A stretch of DNA of 64,000 bases from Shewanella algicola. GTDB taxonomy: Bacteria > Pseudomonadota > Gammaproteobacteria > Enterobacterales > Shewanellaceae. Shown one piece after another: positions 51,282-59,889 of this stretch. Position 1 is the first letter of the stretch, and every line of letters starts with the position of its first letter. The stretch spans positions 1 to 64,000 of the forward strand of contig NZ_BMQI01000027.1 in assembly GCF_014648035.1 (NCBI RefSeq), in the 5' to 3' direction. A program made the position numbers and the translations under genes. The notes below the pieces were generated by a model. It worked only from the letters and a program-made list of their open reading frames with translations. It made no database searches and had not been told where the DNA came from.

Positions 51282-52394
51282 TTATTGTCCAAAAGGAATT
51301 TGCTGGGTAATACAATGAATATTACCGCCGCCTAATAAAATCTCACGCGCTGGTACACCCACAATCTCATACTCTGGGAAAATATCTTGTAATTTTTGCG
51401 CAGCAATATCATCTGTTGCAGGGTCAAGCAGTGGGAACACAATGCGCTGATTGGTAATTAAAAAGTTCACGTAAGAACCCGCTAAGCGCTCACCCGCCGT
51501 GCGTGGTACACCCGTGCCCTCTTCTACGCCTTGGGCTTCTTCTTCGGTGCAATACAAGGGACCTGGTTGTGGCATTAAATGAATTTTTAATTTACGCCCT
51601 TGTGCATCTACCGCATTTTGTAACACATCTAAAGCCGCTTTTGAGCGAGGATACTGTGGATCGTTTTGATCATCAGTCCAATGTAAAATCACTTCGCCTG
51701 GTCGAGCAAAACAACATATATTATCGATATGTCCGTCGGTCTCATCCATGTACACGCCATCTTCCAACCAGATAAACTGCTGCACATTTAAATACTCAGA
51801 CAAATAAGCTTCTATCTGCTCACGAGTCAAATCGGGGTTGCGGTTGCTGTTAAGTAAACACTCAGCACTGGTCATACAGGTGCCTTCACCGTCGACATGA
51901 ATCGAGCCACCTTCAAGAATAAGCGGTGCACGATAAGCAGCAAACCCATGTTGTACACTCATTTGCTGTGCAACTTGCTCGTCTTTGTCCCATGGAGAGT
52001 ACAAACCACCGTTATGACCACCCCAGGCATTAAAGCCCCAGTCAATACCACGGCGATCGCCCTTGGCATTTACCACAACTGTCGGGCCAGTATCACGTGC
52101 CCAGCAATCGTCGCTATCGATTTCAACCAAGGTCACATGAGCAGGCATAACCGTTTTGGCCTGTGCTAAAAATGCCTTGGGAACGCCCATGTATACAGGC
52201 GTTACAGCACCTATGGCATCGGCAACGTTTGCAAATGTTGCTTGAGCATAAGCCCCTGCTGCGCGCCAGTTGTCTGGGCGATATGGCCAAAGCATCCACA
52301 CAGCTTGCTGAGCCGCCCATTCGGCTGGCATGTGAAAACCATCTTGTGATGGCTTTGTAGATAATTGTGCGGCATCCACATTCGCATTGGTCAT
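51282..52394 (-). CDS. aguA: Agmatine deiminase
   Basis: The 370-residue protein matches agmatine deiminase: [21 protein letters not shown] near residue 24, [15 protein letters not shown] with the substrate Asp, [27 protein letters not shown] with the catalytic His, and [13 protein letters not shown] near the C-terminus with the nucleophile Cys. It converts agmatine to N-carbamoylputrescine and ammonia. The usual partner, the nitrilase-family AguB, is absent; an amidase-signature gene occupies its place. TGGAGA precedes the ATG. Confidence 0.95.
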   Translation of the reverse strand: MTNANVDAAQLSTKPSQDGFHMPAEWAAQQAVWMLWPYRPDNWRAAGAYAQATFANVADAIGAVTPVYMGVPKAFLAQAKTVMPAHVTLVEIDSDDCWARDTGPTVVVNAKGDRRGIDWGFNAWGGHNGGLYSPWDKDEQVAQQMSVQHGFAAYRAPLILEGGSIHVDGEGTCMTSAECLLNSNRNPDLTREQIEAYLSEYLNVQQFIWLEDGVYMDETDGHIDNICCFARPGEVILHWTDDQNDPQYPRSKAALDVLQNAVDAQGRKLKIHLMPQPGPLYCTEEEAQGVEEGTGVPRTAGERLAGSYVNFLITNQRIVFPLLDPATDDIAAQKLQDIFPEYEIVGVPAREILLGGGNIHCITQQIPFGQ

Positions 52395-52610
52395 GAAATT
52401 TGTCTCCAGTAATGCAGAAAAACGATAAAGTTGTGCGCCCTAATATAGGACGAAATTTTGGGTGAGTTTGAGCTTAGTCAAAATATGACAGATATCATAT
52501 CATTTAAGCCTATTTGCACTAAATACTTGTATGCAGGCCATTGATAACTATTTTCAAATATATTGAGCGCAAAATAACCCAGCACATATCGGGCGTGACT
52601 CTGCGCAAAA

Positions 52611-52638
52611 AAAGCCCCCTTTGTTGAAGGAGGCTTTC
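52611..52638 (-). terminator. Terminator of the GlyGly-CTERM gene
   Basis: AAGCCTCCTT / AAGGGGGCTT (one mismatch, five-base loop) is followed on the minus strand by TTTTTTTGCG, 32 bases beyond the stop. Confidence 0.87.
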
Positions 52639-52669
52639 GCTAACACGATTAAATCAAACTAATGATTCG

Positions 52670-55600
52670 TTAGTTTTTGCTTCTGCGGGTCAATAGCCCA
52701 AGTCCAAAGACACCTAGTAGCAATTCAAGTAACCCTAAGCTACCACCACTGCTACTGCCAGATGTGGTAGTTGCTGTTGAACTCAGTACTCCCACTGTGA
52801 CGGGGTCGACAATAGTACCATTGGCTTCACCATCTTCATCAAGGGCTCCGCCATCAGTGATACTCACTTGTATCAAGTTATCGCCAATAAGCTGCCAATC
52901 AGCTTCATCAACCTCAACCGTAGTGCCATCAGTCTTAACTTTAAGCAACACAATATCTTTGGGTAATGCACTGCCAAAATTAATGGTTACGGCTATCGTA
53001 CTACCCTCAACAAGGCCTGTAACGTTGTAGCTAAATTGTGGCATAGGATAAGTATACTCATCTCCGGTTGCAGTGGTTTTAGACACTACAAGGCCGGTTA
53101 CACTTCCCTGGTCTACGGTAATAGGCTGGGTATAGTTGTAAATGTAGGTGCCATCATCAAGTAACGTCATAGGCGCGCCTGCATCTTCAAGATCAGCTTC
53201 AGCACGATACCTCACCACGGTATCTTCATACCCTGCTGCATCAGTTGAGGTTTCCATCCATACCGCATACAAATTGTCACCGTTAGGTTTCATTGTAAGT
53301 TGTGATTCAAAGTCCGGTTCGCCTTCTGGATCTAATGGCACGGTAATATTGGCAGATAACAATTTAAGAGGTTCGTAAGTACGGCCGCCATCTCTGGTTT
53401 TGGTGACAAACACATCAAGCTCTGTACCCATACCAATATGCGCTAAGGTATTTTTGATAGACCCCCAAGCAACGATAAAGGTATTAGGATCTTGGCAATT
53501 TTCACCATCAGGAGCATTAACAGGGTCGCAAGCAGAGGTACTACTAGGTGCACCCACAATCCGTGGCTCTTTAATGTCAACTTCAAACTCTGGTAAATAG
53601 TTAGTCAAGTTTTGGGTGCCTGTCCAAGTATGGCCACCGTCATAACTACGACGAGTAAAGAAGTTATAGTTATCTTCGGTTGTGTACTTAGCTAGTGCCC
53701 AATCTGATGTATAACTGTAACCAAACAAGATAGTATCACCGCGGATAGCACCACGATGTGCACGTGCATCTTCGAGATTATTATTCTCGGTGGTGATAGT
53801 TAAGGCTTCAATAGTCTTGGTTGTATCGTCACTTGTTACTTCAGCTAAAGAATTAGTACTTAGGTTCATTGCGCCTGGATTGTTAATTCGATCTGAGAGT
53901 TTGATGGGCGGAACGTGGTTTCGATCATCATCAGTCAAATAGTAATTACAACCACCTGCTTCCTCATAAGTAACATCTAGTACAGCATCACCTTCGGCAA
54001 CGTCAACCACATTACCAACACCATCAACATAGCCTCCAGCGCCATCAGGATAAACGACGGTGCCGGTTGAGGTGAGTACATAACGGGTAAATGTTGTAAA
54101 ACTGGTATCTACTGCAGGTATTAAATCAACTGGGGTTAAACCTGTATTTACAGCCTCTGTACCAACTTTACCTATACGACCGACAATATCTGAAGGGCCA
54201 CCTTTGTCGTATGCACCTTCTTTCCAAAAGATCATCCACTTGGTCCCGTTCTGATTAATACTTTCATCCATACCAGCAACCTGATTCCCGAAGAAACGTA
54301 CACGTCGAGCATTTTCTGCAGGATTACTAATCACACAACCAATACGTGCTGGGTCTTCCCAATCAGGTGACTGGTAAACGTCACTAACAGCACCTTCGGT
54401 GTCAGGATATTCACTTTGTGGATCAGGGCCAGTATCTTGCTTTTCATTAGCAGTAAAATTGCCCTTAGAACCGGGCTGGTTCTGGTTTTTAGAATTACCC
54501 GTTGAGCTGCCACCTTTTTGCAAACCGGAGCTAAAAGCGACATTAATATAACTTGCGGGTGGCTGGTCAAACGTGAAGCGGTGATAACGCACTACCTTAC
54601 CAAAATCGACACCTTCACCGCCGCCCTTGGTTTCTTCATAGGCAATAATAGTAACCGGTTTCTGTCCAGGCACTTGCATCATCCCTAAATTGGGACGTGA
54701 TGCGCCTTCTTTACCTGTTTCTACCAATAATGGTTGAGCATCTACACAATCAGGGTTGGCTGCACAAATCGGATCCAGCTTACCTGTTAGCTCTGTAACA
54801 ACATCATCGCCCTCACGTTTTTTGAACTTCTTAAAATTATTGGTGACACGAGAAACATTGGCGGCAAAATTAATATCAGCAAGAGCCGGTGCCTTCATAT
54901 CTTCAATGTAGGTATACCAAATATCGGTACCTTTATTAACATTAGCACCACTGGCACCATCTCCGGGGCCATCTGCTGAGCCGGTTTTTAACCCTGCCGG
55001 GTCTTCTTGCCAGACTACATTCCACGCGACTTTTGTGCTGTTACTGTAACCAGTTGCACGCGGTACATTTTGTTTGGCATCACGTTCACCAAAGCTTAAT
55101 TGCTCCCGCTTCCAAGTACCGCCTGTAGGCTCACCATCAGCATCTACTGCGCTAGGATTTTTAGTATAGGCAATGTAAGTACAACTAAAAGGCAGCTGTC
55201 TTCCTTCACGGTCAAGATAAGTAGCAGCCCCCTGGTGGTAATTATAATCAGGGATATCATCATCAAGACTAGTCTCATCGACACCGACTGCGGGACAGTA
55301 TTTATCTGCCCAAGTCACAGCTACATGACCACCAGCAGCAAAGATGTTTGGCTTTCCGGAATCACCATAAAAATCAGCGAGAGAAATATCTCCATTTATA
55401 TCCGCTTCCCAATAACTTTGTTTTGATGTTTTACGTGCCGTGTCAGAAATATTAACAGGCTCACTCCAAGTTGCCCCCTCATCCTTTGATACGCGAATAA
55501 AGATATCCTGCGCTGGGCGCTCCCTTTGCGCTTTCAGGTCATAAACCGTTTTACTCTGACTATCGCCATAAGCATAGGCACTAATTAAATCACCATTAGG

Positions 55601-55759
55601 CAATCTTTTTATTTTACCTTTTGCAGCTAAATCTTCAGTGAGTACTCCACCTTCATCATGGGGCGACAACGCGAGAACATCACTAGCTAAAGCAACTGAA
55701 AATCCAGTTGTGGACAGGTAAGCAGCGGCCATACAATAGAGTAGCTTTTTAAATTTCAT
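52670..55759 (-). CDS. Large Asp-box (sialidase-like) surface protein with GlyGly-CTERM tail
   Basis: The 1029-residue protein has a signal peptide (MKFKKLLYCMAAAYLSTTGF, cleaved after ALA near 25) and at least three Asp-box-like turns (SKDEGATWSEP near residue 90, SYDGGHTWTGT, TRDGGRTYEP), typical of sialidase and BNR beta-propellers, though no catalytic sialidase residues are obvious. A low-complexity Gly/Ser/Asn segment lies near residue 430. The C-terminus, SSGGSLGLLELLLGVFGLGL followed by LTRRSKN, is a GlyGly-CTERM sorting tag processed by rhombosortase, so the protein should be secreted and anchored or released at the surface. It resembles what I recall as choice-of-anchor O proteins. 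It is divergent from a sigma-54 activator and has a -24/-12 promoter upstream. Confidence 0.85.
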   Translation of the reverse strand: MKFKKLLYCMAAAYLSTTGFSVALASDVLALSPHDEGGVLTEDLAAKGKIKRLPNGDLISAYAYGDSQSKTVYDLKAQRERPAQDIFIRVSKDEGATWSEPVNISDTARKTSKQSYWEADINGDISLADFYGDSGKPNIFAAGGHVAVTWADKYCPAVGVDETSLDDDIPDYNYHQGAATYLDREGRQLPFSCTYIAYTKNPSAVDADGEPTGGTWKREQLSFGERDAKQNVPRATGYSNSTKVAWNVVWQEDPAGLKTGSADGPGDGASGANVNKGTDIWYTYIEDMKAPALADINFAANVSRVTNNFKKFKKREGDDVVTELTGKLDPICAANPDCVDAQPLLVETGKEGASRPNLGMMQVPGQKPVTIIAYEETKGGGEGVDFGKVVRYHRFTFDQPPASYINVAFSSGLQKGGSSTGNSKNQNQPGSKGNFTANEKQDTGPDPQSEYPDTEGAVSDVYQSPDWEDPARIGCVISNPAENARRVRFFGNQVAGMDESINQNGTKWMIFWKEGAYDKGGPSDIVGRIGKVGTEAVNTGLTPVDLIPAVDTSFTTFTRYVLTSTGTVVYPDGAGGYVDGVGNVVDVAEGDAVLDVTYEEAGGCNYYLTDDDRNHVPPIKLSDRINNPGAMNLSTNSLAEVTSDDTTKTIEALTITTENNNLEDARAHRGAIRGDTILFGYSYTSDWALAKYTTEDNYNFFTRRSYDGGHTWTGTQNLTNYLPEFEVDIKEPRIVGAPSSTSACDPVNAPDGENCQDPNTFIVAWGSIKNTLAHIGMGTELDVFVTKTRDGGRTYEPLKLLSANITVPLDPEGEPDFESQLTMKPNGDNLYAVWMETSTDAAGYEDTVVRYRAEADLEDAGAPMTLLDDGTYIYNYTQPITVDQGSVTGLVVSKTTATGDEYTYPMPQFSYNVTGLVEGSTIAVTINFGSALPKDIVLLKVKTDGTTVEVDEADWQLIGDNLIQVSITDGGALDEDGEANGTIVDPVTVGVLSSTATTTSGSSSGGSLGLLELLLGVFGLGLLTRRSKN

Positions 55760-55851
55760 AATAAAATTTCCTTATTGTCATTATTAAATGAAAAATATTA
55801 TTGTTAGTTTTCTATCACTTAACCCCAAAATTAATTGGATAATTTATATAC

Positions 55852-55867
55852 AGCAATGACCGCGCCA
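55852..55867 (-). promoter_or_regulatory. Sigma-54 (-24/-12) promoter for the GlyGly-CTERM gene
   Basis: On the minus strand TGGCGCGGTCATTGCT matches TGGCACG-N4-TTGCT at all fixed positions except one (A to G). The GG and GC pairs have the required ten-base spacing. Transcription would start near 55841, giving a leader of about 80 bases. The divergent gene encodes a sigma-54 activator. Confidence 0.82.
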
Positions 55868-55961
55868 TAATGATACCCGCACAAAAAATTTTCGATAAAC
55901 ACTGATAAATATCAAGTTTATGTGTTTGATTGGTATACATAGTTTTTGTTTTTGTTAACAT

Positions 55962-55981
55962 AATTGTCATAAGTGACAATT
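55962..55981. promoter_or_regulatory. Perfect palindrome, candidate activator-binding site
   Basis: AATTGTCA-TAAG-TGACAATT is an exact 8-bp inverted repeat, centred about 105 bp upstream of the -24/-12 element and 35 bp before the activator start. Related partial sites flank it (TTGTTAACA at 55952 and TTGTTGACAA at 55982). The spacing is usual for sigma-54 enhancer sites and would also allow autoregulation. Confidence 0.7.
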
Positions 55982-56005
55982 TTGTTGACAAAAATGGAGT
56001 CAGTT

Positions 56006-57301
56006 ATGCGTATTAGCCAAAAACAAGGCAATAAAGATTTTGCCATTATGCTAAATGCTTATGATTGCCCAGCAATGTTGGTCACCCCGCAATACCAAAT
56101 ATTGGCAACGAATAAACACTATCTTGAAAGTTACGGGGCAATCGATCAGAGCCAAAAGGCTTATTGCTACAAGGTGTCTCATGCTAATGATGTCCCTTGT
56201 GATCAGGCTGGAGAAACATGTCCATTATCGCTCGCATCTGCTTCTGGCAAAAAAGAGCGAGTACTGCATATTCATCATTCGCCACATGGTAAAGAGCATA
56301 TCGACATTGAAATTTTGCCCATTTTAAACGACAAGGGTAAGGTCAAATTCTTTATTGAGTTGTTAAAGTCGGTCACCCAAGCCAACCCCAAAATTGGCAA
56401 GAATGAAATGGTTGGCGCCAGCCCTGCATTTAATCAACTAGTCGAAAATATTACCCGCGTTGCACCGACTGAAGCATCGGTGTTATTAGTGGGCGAAACC
56501 GGAAGCGGTAAAGAAATCGCGGCGGCGGCAGTGCATCTCGCCAGTAATCGAAAAGAACACCCTATGGTGATTTTAGAATGCTCTGGTTTGACCGAAACCT
56601 TGTTTGAAAGTGAGTTATTTGGCCATATAAAAGGCGCGTTTACTGGCGCGCTGTACAATAAACAAGGTCTGGTTGAAGTGGCCCACGGCGGGACATTGTT
56701 TTTAGATGAAATTGGCGACGTGCCTTATGAATTACAAATCAAACTGTTACGACTTATTGAAACCGGCACTTATCGTCCCGTTGGTGGAAAAGAAACCAGG
56801 CGTTCAGATTTCAGACTGATTTGCGCAACACACCAAGATATTTTAGCCATGGTAGAACGGGGCGAATTTAGGCGAGACTTATACTATCGTATCAATGTTT
56901 TTCCGATTCATATCCCCTCTTTAAATGAACGCAAACAAGATATCCCATTGTTAACAAAAACCATTCTTCAACGAATTGACCAAAGTGGTCAATATAGCGT
57001 GACAGATTGCGCCATCAGCTTGCTCAAAAAACATGATTTTATGGGCAATATTAGAGAGCTACGTAATATTTTGTCTCGCGCATTAGTTTTATCAAACACG
57101 CCGATAATTGATCGTCATGTGATTAAAACCTGTCTTGAGATCGATCGTAAAATTAGTGGGGATTCAGGTACAACAACAGATTTGAAAAAGAATGAGCTTA
57201 ACTACCTAAAGCACCTCATTGACAGTGTCGATGGCGATAAAGATAAAGCCGCTGCATTAGCCGGTATTAGCACTCGCTCATTATACCGCAAGATACAATA
57301 G
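56006..57301 (+). CDS. Sigma-54-dependent activator with Cys-rich PAS domain
   Basis: From MRISQKQGNK the protein has 431 residues. Residues 10-125 form a PAS-like domain with Cys at YCYKVSHANDVPC and ETCPLSLA, a C-x11-C-x6-C pattern that could bind a metal or haem or sense redox. The AAA+ domain follows, with Walker A GETGSGKE, the sigma-54 contact GAFTGA, Walker B GGTLFLDEIGD and an arginine finger region RRDLYYRINVFPI. The Fis-type helix-turn-helix KDKAAALAGISTRSLYRKIQ closes the chain. There is no receiver domain, so it senses a signal directly. TGGAG six bases upstream supports the start. The likely target is the divergent GlyGly-CTERM gene. Confidence 0.9.
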   Translation: MRISQKQGNKDFAIMLNAYDCPAMLVTPQYQILATNKHYLESYGAIDQSQKAYCYKVSHANDVPCDQAGETCPLSLASASGKKERVLHIHHSPHGKEHIDIEILPILNDKGKVKFFIELLKSVTQANPKIGKNEMVGASPAFNQLVENITRVAPTEASVLLVGETGSGKEIAAAAVHLASNRKEHPMVILECSGLTETLFESELFGHIKGAFTGALYNKQGLVEVAHGGTLFLDEIGDVPYELQIKLLRLIETGTYRPVGGKETRRSDFRLICATHQDILAMVERGEFRRDLYYRINVFPIHIPSLNERKQDIPLLTKTILQRIDQSGQYSVTDCAISLLKKHDFMGNIRELRNILSRALVLSNTPIIDRHVIKTCLEIDRKISGDSGTTTDLKKNELNYLKHLIDSVDGDKDKAAALAGISTRSLYRKIQ

Positions 57302-57337
57302 CGAAAGCGCTATCTAGAAAATCATATAAAAAAACAA

Positions 57338-57358
57338 AACAGGCTACTTGAGCCTGTT
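57338..57358 (-). terminator. Terminator of the NmrA-like gene
   Basis: AACAGGCT / AGCCTGTT with a five-base loop is followed on the minus strand by TTGTTTTTTTATATG. It can also stop the activator transcript. Confidence 0.85.
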
Positions 57359-57390
57359 CTGTCAAATCACGTCAATCTCACTCACGCCCC

Positions 57391-58029
57391 CTAGTAAGCA
57401 ACACTAATACGCTGGTTAATATGCTTAGCATTTTCGGCTTCATCAACCATGGCTTTAGCATAATCGACTACTGATACACGGCTTTGACCTTGTGCATCGG
57501 TAAAGAACTCATCGCCGCCTAGACGGTATGGCGCTTCAGACTCACCCGGAAAAATAATCGCTGCAGGGCTCACATAAGTCCACTTTACAGCAGAATCTGT
57601 ACTGCGAAATACAGCGAGTGCTTCACCTTGCGCAATGGCTTCGGCTTTGTACTCTTCAGGAAACTCAGGGGTTGAGACTAAAGTCACCCCAGGGGCAACT
57701 TCTAGGCTACCAGCACCACCAACCCACAACAAACGAGTTGAGCCAGCTTGCGGTAAATGTTGCAATAACTGCAGTGCGGTTTGCGCAACGATTTGATGAT
57801 TTTGTGCGGCGCGGCCACCGATAGAGGCGATAACCACATCAACATCTGCAAACGCGGTAGCAACATCTTGTGCTGACATTTGGGTAATATCAAGGGTACG
57901 AACAGGCACATCTTGCGCCACTTTGCTGGCGTCACGCACCACGGCAATAACCTCATGACCGCGACTAATCACCTGTTGCATGATAGTTCCACCAATCCAA
58001 CCTGTTGCGCCTAATACTGCTAGTTTCAT
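57391..58029 (-). CDS. NAD(P)-binding atypical SDR (NmrA/YwnB-like)
   Basis: The 212-residue protein has a Rossmann start (KLAVLGATGWIGGTIMQQVI) with the GxxGxxG motif, VDVVIASIGG, LLWVGGAGSLEV and VKWTYVSPAAIIFPGE, typical of the short NmrA-like group. It may be a flavin or quinone reductase or a redox-sensing protein; no catalytic Tyr-x3-Lys is present. A terminator follows. It is divergent from the photolyase gene. Confidence 0.83.
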   Translation of the reverse strand: MKLAVLGATGWIGGTIMQQVISRGHEVIAVVRDASKVAQDVPVRTLDITQMSAQDVATAFADVDVVIASIGGRAAQNHQIVAQTALQLLQHLPQAGSTRLLWVGGAGSLEVAPGVTLVSTPEFPEEYKAEAIAQGEALAVFRSTDSAVKWTYVSPAAIIFPGESEAPYRLGGDEFFTDAQGQSRVSVVDYAKAMVDEAENAKHINQRISVAY

Positions 58030-58234
58030 TTTTCTGTCTCACTCTGGTCATTAACAATGAAGCCAGTTTATAGATGACAAACTTTGAGATAAATAGTCAT
58101 TAATACGCTTAATTGTTTCAATTAAGGATACTAATCAAGATAAAAGAAAGATCAAATAAAGCAATCTAAACGGCTAGAAGTAACGTATTTGATTTTAAAT
58201 AAGGGTTATTTATCGATCACGAGGCTTTAGGACC

Positions 58235-59749
58235 ATGCTCAGTAGCCACAAACAAGCAATCAATGTTGTCTGGTTTAAACGCGACTTGCGCTTGTCTGAT
58301 CACCCGCCGCTAGTTGAAGCCTTTAATCATCATTTGCCTTGTTTGCTGATATATAACTTTGAGCCATTAATGCTGGAAGACTCCCATTATAATGATCGCC
58401 ATTGGCGCTTTGTGTGGCAGTCACTGCAAGATATGAATCAACAACTTAGCCGCTATCATGGCCGGGTGCATGTGTTTGCCATGCCAATGCTTAATTTACT
58501 CGAAAAGCTGGCTGAAGTATTTACTATTAACACGCTATTTAGCCACCAGGAAATCGGCCTAAACAACACTTTTGAGCGCGACAAAGCCGTTGCCAATTGG
58601 TGCCAGCAGCATGCCATTCAATGGCAACAATCTCCGACAGGCGCGGTTATTCGTGGGCGTCGACATCGCCTGGCGTGGGATCAGCATTGGCAACAAGTCA
58701 TGGCCAGCCCTATTGCAGTACCTAATTGGCAGCAGTGCCAATTTCAGCCATTTACAGATAGCCAGGTCATTGAGCTCAAGGGCGAAATAACCGAGCCAAA
58801 CGATAACTTTCAATCCGGCGGCCCTAAACAAGCAAGAGCCATACTGAGCAGTTTTTTAACTCATCGCGGTAAAGATTATCAACGCAGTATTTCAAGCCCA
58901 AGTCTGAGCCGAACCCATTGCTCGCGTTTATCTCCGTATTTAGCGTGGGGAAATATCAGTTTAAGGCAGGTTTATCAGGCGACAATGACTCGTTATCAAG
59001 TGGTACAAACCAGCAATAGAGCCTGGAAAAAACCTCTGCTCGCAATGATGTCTAGATTGCATTGGCACTGTCATTTTATGCAAAAGTTTGAAAGCCAATG
59101 CAGCATGGAGTTTACGCCTGTTAATCCAGGTTATGAGGATTTCCCTTATCGTAATGATGACGATGTCGAGCGAGATATTCAGCGCTGGGCAGAAGGGCAA
59201 ACCGGCATTCCAATTATCGATGCGTGCATGCGCTGTTTACGTCAAACCGGTTATATTAATTTTAGAATGCGTGCCATGCTCGTTAGCTTTGTAACCCACC
59301 ATTTAAACATTCACTGGCAGTTAGCCAGCTTGCCATTAGCCAATTACTTTCTCGATTTCGAGCCGGGTATTCATTATCCACAGCTGCAAATGCAAGCCTC
59401 GGTTACTGGCATTAATACCATTAGATTGTACAACCCGATAAAGCAGTCTCAAGATCAGGATCCACGAGGCGATTTTATTCGCCAATGGTGTCCAGAGCTT
59501 AACAATTTACCCAATGAATATATCCACCAGCCCTGGTTACAGCCGCCAATGGAAGCAATTTTTAATGACGTGATATTAGGTCGAGATTACCCAGAGCCGA
59601 TGATAGACATCTCCTTAGCCTCGCAAGCCGCTCGCGATCGTTTATGGTCTTATCGCGATAAACCGCAAGTACAACAACACATTGCTGCGGTGTTAACACG
59701 CCACGTACGTCCAAAGCCTAAACGCACAAGGCAACAGCATGGCACATAA
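58235..59749 (+). CDS. Cryptochrome/deoxyribodipyrimidine photolyase family protein
   Basis: The 504-residue protein has the N-terminal alpha/beta antenna domain ([20 protein letters not shown]) and the FAD-binding helical domain: [56 protein letters not shown]. It uses blue light to repair cyclobutane dimers or to signal; the two roles cannot be separated by sequence here. [10 protein letters not shown] fits class-I photolyases. Its end overlaps the start of the DUF2256 gene, so it heads a co-transcribed run. Confidence 0.9.
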   Translation: MLSSHKQAINVVWFKRDLRLSDHPPLVEAFNHHLPCLLIYNFEPLMLEDSHYNDRHWRFVWQSLQDMNQQLSRYHGRVHVFAMPMLNLLEKLAEVFTINTLFSHQEIGLNNTFERDKAVANWCQQHAIQWQQSPTGAVIRGRRHRLAWDQHWQQVMASPIAVPNWQQCQFQPFTDSQVIELKGEITEPNDNFQSGGPKQARAILSSFLTHRGKDYQRSISSPSLSRTHCSRLSPYLAWGNISLRQVYQATMTRYQVVQTSNRAWKKPLLAMMSRLHWHCHFMQKFESQCSMEFTPVNPGYEDFPYRNDDDVERDIQRWAEGQTGIPIIDACMRCLRQTGYINFRMRAMLVSFVTHHLNIHWQLASLPLANYFLDFEPGIHYPQLQMQASVTGINTIRLYNPIKQSQDQDPRGDFIRQWCPELNNLPNEYIHQPWLQPPMEAIFNDVILGRDYPEPMIDISLASQAARDRLWSYRDKPQVQQHIAAVLTRHVRPKPKRTRQQHGT

Positions 59750-59888
59750 AAAACCACATCTTGAGCATAAAACCTGTCTAGTATGTCTGCGCCCATTTGC
59801 ATGGCGCAAAAAATGGGTTAAAGATTGGGAGCATGTTAAATATTGCTCCGAACGTTGCCGCCGCCACAAAGCTGATTTAAAGGAATAA
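59739..59888 (+). CDS. DUF2256 zinc-ribbon-like small protein
   Basis: The 49-residue protein, [20 protein letters not shown] at the start and [12 protein letters not shown] near the end, has two CxxC-type pairs (CLVC, CSERC) that probably bind zinc. DUF2256 genes are known to sit next to photolyase/cryptochrome genes. The ATG lies inside the last codons of the first photolyase gene (which ends at 59749) and the stop is one base before the next ATG, so all three genes are coupled. It is easily missed because of its length. Confidence 0.85.
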   Translation: MAHKKPHLEHKTCLVCLRPFAWRKKWVKDWEHVKYCSERCRRHKADLKE

Positions 59889-59889
59889 A

